Below are positions 52,822 to 61,189 of a stretch of DNA of 64,000 nucleotides, one piece after another. Numbering within the stretch: the first letter of the stretch is position 1; every line of letters begins with the position of its first letter. A program made the translations under genes and the position numbers. The notes beneath the pieces were generated by a model that ran no database searches, was not told where the DNA came from, and worked only from the letters and a program-made list of their open reading frames with translations. Source of the stretch: CAWEDP01 sp963807925 (GTDB taxonomy: Bacteria > Acidobacteriota > Vicinamibacteria > Vicinamibacterales > CAVVIG01); the NCBI GenBank assembly GCA_963807925.1, contig CAWEDP010000002.1, positions 1,364,001 through 1,428,000 of the forward strand, read 5' to 3'.

Positions 52822-53190
52822 TCAATGGTCGGTCGGTTCCGAAACAGGCGGCCCGGCAGGAGCTCGTGGAGGAGCGTCGGCCCGACGGTACAACGTGTAG
52901 CTGAAGCGGCCGTGCAGCCACGCCTCGCCGGTCGCCGGGTCGTGCCGGGTGTCGATCGCTTCCTCGGTCACGTGGGCGCAGTGGCCGCCCAGCCGGGCGA
53001 TTTCCTGCCGCAGCCGCGAAGCTGCCTCCCTCATCAGGTCGTCGTAGCAGCGATCCCACAGCTCGTCGCGGCGGGCGATGGTTCCCGGCACGCGCGCGGA
53101 GGCGGCTTCGACGGTGTGATCGCCCAGCGGCACGGCGTCGAGCGGCGGCAGCTCGCGGTGCCAGAAGACGATGGGGCCGGCGCCGCTCAT
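52822..53190 (-). CDS. Conserved hypothetical protein downstream of the Clp ATPase
   Basis: A 122-residue soluble protein beginning MSGAGPIVFWHRELPPLDAV, followed by HTVEAASARVPG and a mostly alpha-beta body (YDDLMREAASRLRQEIARLG; GEAWLHGRFSYTLYRR). I recognise no family. It overlaps the Clp-like stop by one codon and is the last gene of a USP-Clp operon, suggesting a role as substrate, adaptor or stress protein. The function is unknown. Confidence 0.6.
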   Translation of the reverse strand: MSGAGPIVFWHRELPPLDAVPLGDHTVEAASARVPGTIARRDELWDRCYDDLMREAASRLRQEIARLGGHCAHVTEEAIDTRHDPATGEAWLHGRFSYTLYRRADAPPRAPAGPPVSEPTDH

Positions 53191-53191
53191 T

Positions 53192-55477
53192 TCATGCCGC
53201 CGACCGCGAGCTGTCCCGCACGACGGACAGCGGCGGGCCTGCCTCGACGACGACACGGTTGTCTCGAACCGAGACGTGAAACGTCCGGGCGCCTCGCCAC
53301 GCCGTGCTGATCGGCGCGGCGACTTGCTGCTCGATCACCCGTTTCAGGTGGCGCGCGCCGAACGCGACGCTGTAGCCATCCGAGGCGAGCCGACTCATGG
53401 CGTCCTGGTCGACGGTGAGCGACTTCCCCGCCCGCGCCAGACTGGCCGCGAGCCGTTGTACTTCGTGCCGGGCAATCTCGGCGACGTTCTCCTCTGTCAG
53501 CGGATCGAACAGGACGACTTCGTCGATCCGATTGCGGAACTCGGGCGAGAACCGGCGCTCGAGCTCCCGCATGACCTCGCCGCGCACGTGACCGAGGCCG
53601 ACCGGGTGCGACAGGAACCCGAGCGGACTGGTCAGCTCGCGGAAGTGCTCCGCACCGAGATTGGACGTCATGACGATGATGGCGTCGCTCAAATAGGCGC
53701 GCCGTCCCCGTCCGTCAGTCAGCCAGCCTTCGTCGAACGCCTGGAGGAACAGATTCCACACCGACGGGCTCGCCTTTTCCACCTCGTCGAGCAGCACGAC
53801 CGTGCACGGATTGCTGCGCAGTTGGTTGGTGAGGATACCGCCCCAATCGCTGCCGACGATGCCGCGCGGCATGCCGATCAGCTTGTCCACGGCGACCGTG
53901 CCGTCCTGATATTCGGAGAGGTCGACGCGCACCATCTTCTTCTCGTCGCCGAACACCGTCGCAGCGATCGCCTTCGCGAGCTCGGTCTTGCCCACCCCGG
54001 TCGGGCCGAGGAACAGGAGCACGGCGTCCGGCCAATCGAACCCGTCCTTGAGCGGTCCCTTGTTCAGCCTCAGGCGGCGGGCCACCGCGCGGACCGCCTC
54101 CTGCTGTCCCACGACCCGCCTCTCGAGCCGCTCTTCGAGGTGCTCGAACCGGTCCGAGACGTCGCGGCACACCATGTCCAGCGGAATTCTGGCGGCTCGC
54201 GCAACGACCTTCGTCACGTCGGCGCCGGTGACCTCGCGGCGTCCGTCCATCTCGGCCCGCACGGCCGCCGTGTCGAGCCAGCCGAGCGGCTTGTCGGGCA
54301 GGCGGAGGTTTCGGAGGTACCGGTCCGAGGAATCCAGCGCCGCATCGATGGCCTCGGGACGAAAGTGCACGCCGTAGGTGCGCTCGAGCCGCGGCTGCAC
54401 GCCGGCGAGAATCCGGCGCGTCTCGGTCGTGGACGGCTCCTCCACGGTGACCGTCCGGAAGCGCCTGGCGAGCGCTTCGTCCTCCTCAATCGAGGCCTTG
54501 TATTCGTTGACGGTCGTCGCCGCAATCATCCGAATCTCGCCTCGGGCGAGGCTCTGCTTGAAGACGTCGGCCGCGTCTGCGCTCGCGCCCATCGCGGTTC
54601 CCGCGCCCACCATCGTATGCGCTTCGTCGACGAACAGAATCAGGTTCGGATGATCCTTCACCTCGTCGATGACGCGCTGCAGACGCTCCTCGAACATCCC
54701 CCGCAGCATCGTGCCGGCGACCATCGCATTCATCTGCAGGTTGACGATCTGGCAGTCGCGCAGCCTCGCCGGGACCCGTTCTGGCTCCCTCTCGATCCGG
54801 CACGCGAGCCCTTCGACGATCGCGGTCTTGCCGACGCCCGGCTCGCCCAGCAGCATCACCGAGTTGGCGCATTCGCGATGGCAGAGCACTTCGACGATCT
54901 GATCGATCTCGTCGTCTCGTCCGAAAACGGGCCGGATTCGATCCTGGCGCGCGAGCAGGTTCATGTTGGTGGCGAACTGGCGCAGATAGGTCGGCAGCTC
55001 GTACCGCGCATCGCCGGCGGCTGAGGCGCCCGCCGCACCCGGCGACACCTCCCACGGCACGGCCGGTGCGGGGTCGGTGTCGACGAGGAGCGACGAGAGG
55101 CCGTTGGGCTGGTCCAGGAGCGCGGCCAGCAGGTCGGCTGCGCCGACCAGATTCCGACCCGCCTCGGTGGCGCGCGTCAGCGCGAGACGCAGCGCGCGAT
55201 TCGTGATCGGCGAGACGCACGGCTGGACGCCGTGCATCGCCGGCATCACGTTGAGGCTGCGCTCCACGCCGCTGAGCATCACGAGCGGGTTCACTCCACG
55301 GCCGCGCATGGTCTCCACGAACAGGCCCCAGTCGGTGTGCGCCGCCGCATACGCGATGTGCTGGCAGGTGAGAATCGTGTGGTCCCGCCGCTCGGCGTCA
55401 ACGAGCGCGGCGGCCACAATCTGATGGGTGCCCGCGTCGAGGCTCGACCCGGGCACCTCGAAATCGTTCACAGTCAC
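53192..55477 (-). CDS. ClpA/ClpC-type AAA+ unfoldase
   Basis: A double-ATPase Hsp100 protein of 761 residues. The N-terminal double repeat (about 12-150) is Clp_N-like. The first AAA+ has GEPGVGKTA near residue 211 and FVDEAHTMVG; the second has GPTGVGKTELAKAI near 491. The C-terminal D2-small domain ends with a plain tail. There is no long middle domain, so it is closer to ClpA than ClpB. A possible ClpP-binding loop LGF precedes SPEFRNRIDEV, where ClpA has IGL. It follows the tandem USP gene by 16 bases, so it belongs to the stress regulon. Confidence 0.88.
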   Translation of the reverse strand: MTVNDFEVPGSSLDAGTHQIVAAALVDAERRDHTILTCQHIAYAAAHTDWGLFVETMRGRGVNPLVMLSGVERSLNVMPAMHGVQPCVSPITNRALRLALTRATEAGRNLVGAADLLAALLDQPNGLSSLLVDTDPAPAVPWEVSPGAAGASAAGDARYELPTYLRQFATNMNLLARQDRIRPVFGRDDEIDQIVEVLCHRECANSVMLLGEPGVGKTAIVEGLACRIEREPERVPARLRDCQIVNLQMNAMVAGTMLRGMFEERLQRVIDEVKDHPNLILFVDEAHTMVGAGTAMGASADAADVFKQSLARGEIRMIAATTVNEYKASIEEDEALARRFRTVTVEEPSTTETRRILAGVQPRLERTYGVHFRPEAIDAALDSSDRYLRNLRLPDKPLGWLDTAAVRAEMDGRREVTGADVTKVVARAARIPLDMVCRDVSDRFEHLEERLERRVVGQQEAVRAVARRLRLNKGPLKDGFDWPDAVLLFLGPTGVGKTELAKAIAATVFGDEKKMVRVDLSEYQDGTVAVDKLIGMPRGIVGSDWGGILTNQLRSNPCTVVLLDEVEKASPSVWNLFLQAFDEGWLTDGRGRRAYLSDAIIVMTSNLGAEHFRELTSPLGFLSHPVGLGHVRGEVMRELERRFSPEFRNRIDEVVLFDPLTEENVAEIARHEVQRLAASLARAGKSLTVDQDAMSRLASDGYSVAFGARHLKRVIEQQVAAPISTAWRGARTFHVSVRDNRVVVEAGPPLSVVRDSSRSAA

Positions 55478-55493
55478 GCCTCCGGTCCTTTCT

Positions 55494-56408
55494 TCACCGC
55501 TTGATCGTCAACACCGGGCACGACGCGTGACGGACCACCTGGTTCGTCGTCGAGCCGAGCACCATGAGGTCGACGGCCGACCGGCCGTGCACGCCCATCA
55601 CGATGACGTCCGGCCGTTCTTCCTCCGCGATCCGCAGAATCTCCGCATGGGCTTTGCCGTTGCCAACCCGCACGACCGCCGCGCACGCACCCTGGTGTCG
55701 GACGGCCAGCGCCTCGAGCCTCCGGCGCGCGTTCGCTGTCGCGTACTGCCGGAACTCGACGAGCGCGTGGGCCTGCGCCGGTGGAAGCTCGTCGAACGAC
55801 GGCGGCGGCGGCTCCTGCCACGGCCATTCCAGCACGTGCACGAACGTCACGGAGGCGTTCGCTCCGGCGGCCAGCGCGCATGCGAGCGCCACCCCGTCCA
55901 CCGACGCCTCGCTGAAGTCGACGGCGCAGAGCAGGTGGCGGAACGGAAGGGTCGAGGTCGCCTGCGCCCGCGGCGGCACCGTCAGAACCGGACAGGGCGC
56001 CTTGCGCAACACCTTCTCGGCGACCGACCCGAGCACCAGACGCTCGAACCCGCCCGCGCCGTGCGTACCCATCGCAATCAGGCCGGCTGGCCGGACCGCC
56101 GCCCGGTCGAGAATGGCGCGCGCCGGCCGCCCCACGTCCACTAGGACCTCGACGGGGACGCCCCGAGCGGCGGCGGCGGCGAAGCACACCGACAGACGCT
56201 CGCGCGCGCGCTCGACCTCGCCCGGAGAGAGGCGATCCTCCGGCGACGGCAATCCTGGTATAGGCGTGAACAGGCTCTCGCAGACGTGCAGCGCCGTGAC
56301 TGACGCCCCCAGCCACGCGGCCAGGTAGATCGCCTGCTCAATGGCGTGCTCGGAGGACTCGGAGAAGTCAACCGGACAGAGGATGGTTCGGATATCGGCC
56401 GCAGTCAT
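55494..56408 (-). CDS. Tandem universal stress protein (two UspA domains)
   Basis: Two UspA domains of about 145 residues each. The first has ILCPVDFSESSEHA and ends in the ATP-binding motif GTHGAGGFERLVLGS; the second has LLCAVDFSEASVDG and GVHGRSAVDLMVLGS. The motif spacing G-2x-G-9x-G[S/T] suggests ATP binding, as in the dormancy-linked USPs of mycobacteria. It is first in an operon with a Clp unfoldase and has its own sigma-54-type promoter 40 bases upstream. Confidence 0.92.
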   Translation of the reverse strand: MTAADIRTILCPVDFSESSEHAIEQAIYLAAWLGASVTALHVCESLFTPIPGLPSPEDRLSPGEVERARERLSVCFAAAAARGVPVEVLVDVGRPARAILDRAAVRPAGLIAMGTHGAGGFERLVLGSVAEKVLRKAPCPVLTVPPRAQATSTLPFRHLLCAVDFSEASVDGVALACALAAGANASVTFVHVLEWPWQEPPPPSFDELPPAQAHALVEFRQYATANARRRLEALAVRHQGACAAVVRVGNGKAHAEILRIAEEERPDVIVMGVHGRSAVDLMVLGSTTNQVVRHASCPVLTIKR

Positions 56409-56447
56409 GACGGAGGCTCGTGGTCGCTGCCTTTCACGATCCGTGCG

Positions 56448-56463
56448 GGCAAAGGGCGTGCCG
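56448..56463 (-). promoter_or_regulatory. Sigma-54-type promoter for the USP-clp operon
   Basis: The minus strand reads CGGCACGCCCTTTGCC: GGCACG, four bases, TTGC, a near-consensus element about 40 bases before ATG. A palindrome lies 51 bases upstream. Confidence 0.72.
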
Positions 56464-56512
56464 GCGATCTCCGCCGCACAGATGCTCGAATCGCTGCCGG
56501 GATCGTCGCTGG

Positions 56513-56528
56513 TGACGGAAATCTGGCG
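56513..56528. promoter_or_regulatory. Imperfect enhancer palindrome for the USP-clp promoter
   Basis: TGACGGAAATCTGGCG, 12 of 16 positions as in the exact copies at 39272 and 62571 and mostly symmetric. Confidence 0.5.
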
Positions 56529-56646
56529 GCTCGCTGGGCCCGCACGCTTCCAGGCGGCGGACCGCGTCCGCCGGAAGCAGGTCGCTCTCGATCGAGGCGA
56601 GCTCCGCCACCGCTCGCCTCTCAACGCCATCGGGACGCCCGGCCCC

Positions 56647-56662
56647 TGCCGTGATCCCGGCG
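56647..56662. promoter_or_regulatory. Imperfect enhancer palindrome for the outer-membrane gene
   Basis: TGCCGTGATCCCGGCG, 12 of 16 positions as in the exact copies, 41 bases upstream of the plus-strand -24 element. Confidence 0.42.
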
Positions 56663-56702
56663 CTCGCGGCGCCCGCGCAGCCCTTTCAGGGCGATGAACG
56701 AG

Positions 56703-56718
56703 AGGCACGGCTCTCGCT
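56703..56718 (+). promoter_or_regulatory. Sigma-54-type promoter for the outer-membrane protein
   Basis: AGGCACGGCTCTCGCT: strong GGCACG, correct spacing, TCGCT instead of TTGCT at -12. About 45 bases before ATG. Confidence 0.5.
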
Positions 56719-56762
56719 TGCACCTCTGGCTGGAACACGCACGGGACAGCGATGGAGGCTTT

Positions 56763-57371
56763 ATGCGCAACGCGGCATGCGGAGCGGCGATGACGTTGCT
56801 TCTGGCGCTCCCGCACATCGGTGCGGCCCAGACGCCGCCCGCCGGGAACCAGTGGAACCACGCGACAGAGCTCGGCGTCCTCGGCGGCTTCACGACCGCG
56901 TCGGTCGGCGACGGCGGAACGCTGGCCGGCACGGCAGCCTGGCAGGTGAATCCCTGGATCGCCATCGAGGGACGCGGCACCTGGATCGATCGCGGTGTCG
57001 GCGCGAACGCCTTCGCCGCGGATCTCAGCGGCCTCCTCAATCTCGGACGGAAGTCGTCAGTGACGCCGTTTGTCGGCGCAGGCTACGGCCTCTACCGCGC
57101 GTCGTTCGACTCGACGGGACAGGCCATGCCCGGGTTCTATCGCCGTCGCCTGCTGGACGGCTCGACCTTCGCCGTCAACGCAGTGGCGTTCACCGATCCG
57201 GCCACACGCCTGACGGCGGGCGTGGACATCCTGACGCGACGTCATCTGACGATACGGCCGGAGGCCTCGGTGCTGCTGGTCCGGTCGGGCGGCGAAACCA
57301 ACACGATGGTCACCGTCGGCGTGCGGCTGGGCTATCGCTTCGAAGACCACCCGATCACGCCGTCACGGTAG
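56763..57371 (+). CDS. Small outer-membrane beta-barrel protein
   Basis: A protein of 202 residues with signal peptide (GAAMTLLLALPHIGAAQ) and alternating strands typical of OmpA/OmpW-like eight-stranded barrels (VTPFVGAGYGLYRASFDSTG; TMVTVGVRLGYRFED at the end). ATG 56763 follows GGAGGCTTT. No peptidoglycan-binding or other extra domain is seen. Function unknown; the promoter upstream suggests it is part of the regulon. Confidence 0.75.
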   Translation: MRNAACGAAMTLLLALPHIGAAQTPPAGNQWNHATELGVLGGFTTASVGDGGTLAGTAAWQVNPWIAIEGRGTWIDRGVGANAFAADLSGLLNLGRKSSVTPFVGAGYGLYRASFDSTGQAMPGFYRRRLLDGSTFAVNAVAFTDPATRLTAGVDILTRRHLTIRPEASVLLVRSGGETNTMVTVGVRLGYRFEDHPITPSR

Positions 57372-57395
57372 GGGGCCACCCGGCCGGCTCGGGCT

Positions 57396-57428
57396 CTCGC
57401 GCTCCTCAGCCCGGCTCGGGAGCGCGAG
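57396..57428. terminator. Hairpin between convergent genes
   Basis: Perfect 10-bp stem CTCGCGCTCC / GGAGCGCGAG with a 13-base loop, between the ends of the outer-membrane gene and the second tandem USP gene. There is no T-run on either side, so it is a possible two-way transcription barrier and not a classical terminator. Confidence 0.4.
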
Positions 57429-57430
57429 TG

Positions 57431-58321
57431 TCACCCTCTCAGCGTCAGCACGGGACATGTGGCATGGCGCACGACCTGATTGGTCGTGGATCCGAACAGC
57501 ATCATGTCGAGCGCGTTGCGGCCGCGGACGCCCATCACGATGAGATCGGTCGCGTCGCGATCGGCGAGGTCCAGGATCTCGCGATAGGGTTTCCCGTACG
57601 CGAGCTTCGTCTCGGGCTCGCACCACGTGCGCACCTGCTCGGACACGAGGCGATCCATCCGCTGGCGCGTGGTCTTCTCGATCTGGCTCCGCAGGTCCGG
57701 GGTGTCGACCTGTTCGACCAGCCATTCCTCGTCGGGCGGCCACTCGAACACGTACAGGATCATCAGGTTTGCGTCGGACTCGAGCGCCAGCGACGTGGCG
57801 AAGCGAAGGGCCAGCAGCGAGGATGGCGAGAAGTCGACCGGGCAGAGGAGCCGTTTGTACGGCAGCGTGGTCTCGCGGGCCTTCGGAGGCACTGTCAGCA
57901 CCGGACACTCGGCCTTGCGCAGCACCTTCTCCGCTACCGATCCCATGAGCATTCGCTCCACGCCGCTTCGTCCGTGCGTCCCGAGGACGACCAGATCGGC
58001 GGGCAGCCCGGCAGCGTACTGGAGGATTCTGCGATGCGGCAGGCCGTCGGTGACCTGGACGTCGATCGGCACGCCCTGCGTGGGCGTATGGGACACCCAC
58101 TCGGCGAGCCACTCGCGCGCCTGCGCCCGATCGGTGTCGGACGGCGCCATCGCGAAGTCCGCAAAGAGCACGGGCGGGCTCGCGAAGTACAGCGACTGCA
58201 TGACGTGGAGCGCCGTCACCTTCGAGTGATACCACCCGGCAATCGCCGCCGCGTGCTCCAGCGCGTGCCGCGACGTGTCGGAAAAGTCGACGGCGCACAG
58301 AACGTTTCGGATCTCGACCAT
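57431..58321 (-). CDS. Tandem universal stress protein (two UspA domains)
   Basis: A protein of 296 residues with two UspA domains: VLCAVDFSDTSRHAL and GTHGRSGVERMLMGS in the first, LLCPVDFSPSSLLAL and GVRGRNALDMMLFGS in the second. It is a paralogue of the 55494 gene but less like it than the halves' common motifs suggest. It is the last gene of an operon beginning at ybaK (about 1.6 kb upstream). Confidence 0.92.
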   Translation of the reverse strand: MVEIRNVLCAVDFSDTSRHALEHAAAIAGWYHSKVTALHVMQSLYFASPPVLFADFAMAPSDTDRAQAREWLAEWVSHTPTQGVPIDVQVTDGLPHRRILQYAAGLPADLVVLGTHGRSGVERMLMGSVAEKVLRKAECPVLTVPPKARETTLPYKRLLCPVDFSPSSLLALRFATSLALESDANLMILYVFEWPPDEEWLVEQVDTPDLRSQIEKTTRQRMDRLVSEQVRTWCEPETKLAYGKPYREILDLADRDATDLIVMGVRGRNALDMMLFGSTTNQVVRHATCPVLTLRG

Positions 58322-58378
58322 AGAGCCTCCCTGAAGAATCAGGGCGGTTTCGAATGATCCCGCCGAACCCGGCCGCGC

Positions 58379-58612
58379 TCACTCCTCCCGATGGAGCCCG
58401 TGAACGAAATGCGCGCGCGATTCGACCTCGGCGAGCTTCGACGCCGCGTATACCGAAGCCTCCTTCAGCAGCCGTCTCGCCTCGTCGGCGGGGAGGCCGG
58501 CCAGACTGGCCGGCGTCTGCCCGCGCGAGTGCAGGTACTCATCGATGAGGGCTGTCTCCAGCCGCCCTTCGGGATCCTGCAGCGGACTGCCTTCCAATGG
58601 CTTGGCCGTCAT
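58379..58612 (-). CDS. Small acidic/helical hypothetical protein
   Basis: A 77-residue protein with a helical middle (ALIDEYLHSRGQTPASLAGL) and ADEARRLLKEASVYAASKLA. No known domain. It lies between the HdeD-type cluster and a USP gene on the same strand with ordinary gaps, and its codon use fits. Likely real, function unknown. Confidence 0.58.
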   Translation of the reverse strand: MTAKPLEGSPLQDPEGRLETALIDEYLHSRGQTPASLAGLPADEARRLLKEASVYAASKLAEVESRAHFVHGLHREE

Positions 58613-58628
58613 GGTCCCTCTCCGCCGG

Positions 58629-58844
58629 TCAGCACTCCGGATCGAGGTCGCCTGCCGACACGAGATCGAATCGGTCGCGGGACGCGGTCGTCGGCCGCGC
58701 CGCGAGCCTGCCGCCCGGATGCGCGGCCCTCGCGGCTGTCGCCTGCGGCCTCCGACCGACGATCGCCGCGCGGCGGCGAGGCGCCTTCCTGGTGGTCTTC
58801 TGCCTGGTCGTCTTCTGCCTGGTCGTCGCCATCATCTCCTCCAA
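58629..58844 (-). CDS. Small basic low-complexity protein (doubtful)
   Basis: A 71-residue frame beginning MEEMMATTRQKTTRQKTTRK with a direct repeat RQKTT and many Arg/Lys, which recalls histone-like or nucleoid-binding tails. GGAGGAG stands before the ATG cluster (58844 and 58832), and it fits the gap between HdeD and the next gene. The C-terminal half has no pattern. It may be a DNA-binding dormancy protein or not a gene. Confidence 0.4.
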   Translation of the reverse strand: MEEMMATTRQKTTRQKTTRKAPRRRAAIVGRRPQATAARAAHPGGRLAARPTTASRDRFDLVSAGDLDPEC

Positions 58845-58851
58845 CCGCTCC

Positions 58852-59409
58852 TCACGCGAGCACCGACGGCGGCAGCGGACGCCACGCGCGGATGTTCACG
58901 GCGAGCGCCATCAGCAGGACGCCCGAACTGATCGCATAGCCGCCGACGATCCAGACAAGCGATGCGGCCCGGGGATCCGGCTGCGCCACGAGCAGCGCGC
59001 CGAACCCGAGCGTCAGCAGGCCGCTGGCGGCCAGGATCCATTCGCCGAACAGCTTCGCGCCGCCGATGACGTGCGACAGCTCGACGCAGCCCACCAGCTC
59101 CATGATACCGGTCAGGAACGCCCAGCCGGCGATCAGACTGACGAACCACAACTCAGCCGCGGCCGGATAGACCACCGTGAAGAGGCCGACCACGAACCCG
59201 AACACGCCCTCGAGGAACAGCGACAGCCAGTTCAGCGTCAATCCCACGCCGATGGCGAATCCCGCTTCAGCCAGGGCGAAGACGCCGAAGAGCGACACGA
59301 GCGCGGTCAACGTGGCCTTGGGCGCGAGAAGCGCCGCCACCCCGAAGGCGACAGCGACACTGCCGCGAATCGCCACGATCCACCAGCGACGAATCAATGC
59401 GTCAAACAT
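58852..59409 (-). CDS. hdeD: HdeD-family membrane protein (DUF308)
   Basis: A 185-residue protein with six hydrophobic helices and the HdeD pattern (WWIVAIRGSVAVAFGVAALL; EGVFGFVVGLFTVVYPA). HdeD is linked to acid and high-density stress resistance in E. coli, but its mechanism is unclear. It follows ybaK by 49 bases. Confidence 0.88.
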   Translation of the reverse strand: MFDALIRRWWIVAIRGSVAVAFGVAALLAPKATLTALVSLFGVFALAEAGFAIGVGLTLNWLSLFLEGVFGFVVGLFTVVYPAAAELWFVSLIAGWAFLTGIMELVGCVELSHVIGGAKLFGEWILAASGLLTLGFGALLVAQPDPRAASLVWIVGGYAISSGVLLMALAVNIRAWRPLPPSVLA

Positions 59410-59458
59410 GGAATCCCTCCTTCAGTCACGTCCAATTGGCGTTCGCGAACCGATCCGG

Positions 59459-59933
59459 TCACGAGGGCCGCTGCGCAAACCGGCCCACGATCGGCTGCGT
59501 GAGCGCCGCAAAGTCGCGGTACCGCATCGCCACGGCATCGGTGTGGGTGCCGCCGCAGAACGCGATCTGTTCTTCTTGCGCGAGTGATTGATCGACGAAC
59601 ACGGTCTGGTGGAACAGCGGACCGAGCGGAGGCACCGCCCCTGGTTCGCAATCCGGATACAGCCAGTCCAGTTCGTCCTCCGCCGCCAGCCTGATCTCGC
59701 GCACGCCGGCGAGCGCGGCCAGCCACTCGAGATTCACGCGCTGATTGGCCGGCACCACGGCTTCAATCGGCTCGCCGTCGGCAAAGCAGATGACTGTCTT
59801 GGCCCAGTCGCGCCCCGGAACGTGGATCGTCGCTGCTTCCTCCTGCGCCGTGTAGGCGGGCAGGTGCGAGAGCACGCTGTACGCAGACATTCGCGCGACG
59901 GAGATATTCCTGAACCGATGGAGCGACGGCCAT
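59459..59933 (-). CDS. ybaK: YbaK/EbsC-type aminoacyl-tRNA deacylase, frameshifted
   Basis: The body (AYTAQEEAATIHVPGRDWAK, then TVICFADGEPIEAVVPANQ and FCGGTHTDAVAMRY) is the YbaK/ProX editing domain that removes wrong amino acids from tRNA. The N-terminus MAVAPSVQEYLRRANV, with a perfect AAGGAGG upstream of ATG 59933, is in another frame. One base too many at 59885-59887 separates it from AYSVLSHLPAYTAQE. The corrected protein is about 157 residues. It is the first gene of an operon with hdeD, two small proteins and a USP. Confidence 0.82.
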
Positions 59934-59971
59934 GGTGCCTCCTTCCCAGGGAAACGTGACGCAGGCGCTCC

Positions 59972-59987
59972 TGCAATTCGTCGGCCG
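59972..59987 (-). promoter_or_regulatory. Sigma-54-type promoter for the ybaK-hdeD-USP operon
   Basis: The minus strand reads CGGCCGACGAATTGCA: perfect TTGCA at -12, GGC at -24, GG-N10-GC. About 40 bases before ATG. Confidence 0.58.
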
Positions 59988-60037
59988 CGAGGAACGGGCC
60001 GTGCGCCGCCCACCATTGCGCGCCGCACGGCGCGGCG

Positions 60038-60053
60038 TGCCGCTTTCCCGGCA
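60038..60053. promoter_or_regulatory. Enhancer palindrome for the ybaK operon
   Basis: On the minus strand TGCCGGGAAAGCGGCA, differing from the exact regulon 16-mer at two positions. It is 51 bases upstream of the -24 element. Confidence 0.6.
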
Positions 60054-60067
60054 GGCAGCCGCCCGGG

Positions 60068-60814
60068 CTACCGCGCGCCCGCGCGGGGCGCGAGCGCCTC
60101 TTCGAGCAGCGTCACACGCTGCCGCGCCGTATCGAGGGCGTCCTGCGATCGGGCGAACGCGAAGCGATGAATCGCCTCGGTCGCCTCGACCAGCACCACT
60201 TCGACCTGCCGTGCGTGCGTCTCGAGGCCGCTCCGACGCGCGGCCGGCTCGCGTCGGATCGCGACGCGCGCGGCGGCCAGGCGGCCCCGCATCTCCCGGA
60301 TGGATTCGAGCAGCACGCGGGCCTCCCTGGCGCGGTCCGCCCGCGGAGCCACGCCGTCGGGACCATGGCACTCGGCGCATTGTCGTTCGAGGTTCCTCGG
60401 CGAGAGTCGATAGCCTTCGACATCCCCATGACAGGTGTCGCAGCTCGGGCCGCGGAGATCACCGGTCCGCAGCATCTGAAAATGCCAGCTCTCCTGGAAG
60501 GCGATGTACGGCCCGAGATGACACCCGCCGCACGTCGCCGGCAGGTTGGCGGCATTCACCGGACTGGTCGGCGCCTCCGCCTGTTGGACGCCGCGATGGG
60601 CAACCAGCGGGTCGTAGGTGCCCGGATTGCCGCCGTGGCATCGATCGCAGCCGACGCCCGCGCGGCCGTGCGGCGAGAGCGCCCATTGATCGCGATGCCA
60701 TCCTTCGGGCGCCGCGCGATCGGCGTAATGGCAATCCGCGCAACGACTCGGCTGCGCGGCTGCCGGGGCCGCCAGCGCGATCACGAAACCGAGCGCCGTC
60801 ATGACGCCATTCAT
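60068..60814 (-). CDS. Five-heme c-type cytochrome
   Basis: A periplasmic cytochrome of 248 residues with signal peptide (VMTALGFVIALAAPAAAQ) and CADCH, CDRCH, CGGCH, CDTCH and CAECH, the hemes lying in the first 150 residues. The rest is a long helical region that could form a coiled coil. It ends without an anchor. It resembles cytochrome c554/NrfB-like carriers but the family is not certain. A 52-residue membrane protein is encoded just upstream. Confidence 0.85.
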   Translation of the reverse strand: MNGVMTALGFVIALAAPAAAQPSRCADCHYADRAAPEGWHRDQWALSPHGRAGVGCDRCHGGNPGTYDPLVAHRGVQQAEAPTSPVNAANLPATCGGCHLGPYIAFQESWHFQMLRTGDLRGPSCDTCHGDVEGYRLSPRNLERQCAECHGPDGVAPRADRAREARVLLESIREMRGRLAAARVAIRREPAARRSGLETHARQVEVVLVEATEAIHRFAFARSQDALDTARQRVTLLEEALAPRAGAR

Positions 60815-60854
60815 GAGGCCTCCTCGCTTCCCCCGCAGGGACGCGCGCGCCGCG

Positions 60855-61013
60855 TCAGATGCCCCGCGTCCCGGCGGCCGCCGCCGGCCTGGCCGGCACA
60901 CCCGCGCCGCGCACCGACACGACCCCGGCGCCGAGCAGGGCGATGCCCACCAGCAGAATCACCGTCGGCGCGATTACGGCGAGCACGAACAAGGAATCGA
61001 AGGCTCCGTGCAC
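60855..61013 (-). CDS. Small single-span membrane protein upstream of the pentaheme cytochrome
   Basis: A 52-residue frame from GTG 61013 with one long hydrophobic helix (LFVLAVIAPTVILLVGIALL) followed by a short positive tail. GAGGAG stands seven bases before the GTG, and a sigma-54-type promoter lies 31 bases upstream, so the start is well supported. It could anchor or assemble the cytochrome encoded 41 bases downstream. No family is recognised. Confidence 0.6.
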   Translation of the reverse strand: MHGAFDSLFVLAVIAPTVILLVGIALLGAGVVSVRGAGVPARPAAAAGTRGI

Positions 61014-61043
61014 TGAAATTCTCCTCGGATGTGCGAATTTTTA

Positions 61044-61059
61044 CGCATGCGCCATGCCG
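61044..61059 (-). promoter_or_regulatory. Sigma-54-type promoter for the pentaheme cytochrome operon
   Basis: The minus strand reads CGGCATGGCGCATGCG: GGCATG at -24, correct spacing, ATGC at -12. About 31 bases before GTG 61013. Confidence 0.58.
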
Positions 61060-61088
61060 GCCGATATTGCGCGCGCTGGCGCCACAGC

Positions 61089-61104
61089 CGCCGGAAATCC
61101 GGCA
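61089..61104. promoter_or_regulatory. Enhancer palindrome between divergent cytochrome genes
   Basis: CGCCGGAAATCCGGCA, core CCGG-AAAT-CCGG, differing from the exact 16-mer at two positions. It is 30 bases from the minus-strand -24 element and 41 bases from the weak plus-strand one. Confidence 0.62.
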
Positions 61105-61144
61105 GCCGTGCAGATACGACGACCATCAGCTGCCCCGCGCAGGG

Positions 61145-61160
61145 CGGAGCGCGTCTTGTA
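61145..61160 (+). promoter_or_regulatory. Weak sigma-54-type promoter for the cytochrome at 61190
   Basis: CGGAGCGCGTCTTGTA: GG-N10 spacing is kept but both halves are off consensus (GGAGC for GGCAC, TTGT for TTGC). About 30 bases before ATG. Confidence 0.35.
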
Positions 61161-61189
61161 TAGGCGGACTCAGGTTCACGAGGGCCATC

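Larger units (their letters stand above)
56409..56762. promoter_or_regulatory. Divergent control region between the USP-clp operon and an outer-membrane gene
   Basis: A 354-base stretch without a convincing gene. It contains one sigma-54-type promoter in each direction and two imperfect palindromes of the regulon type, described separately. Confidence 0.55.
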
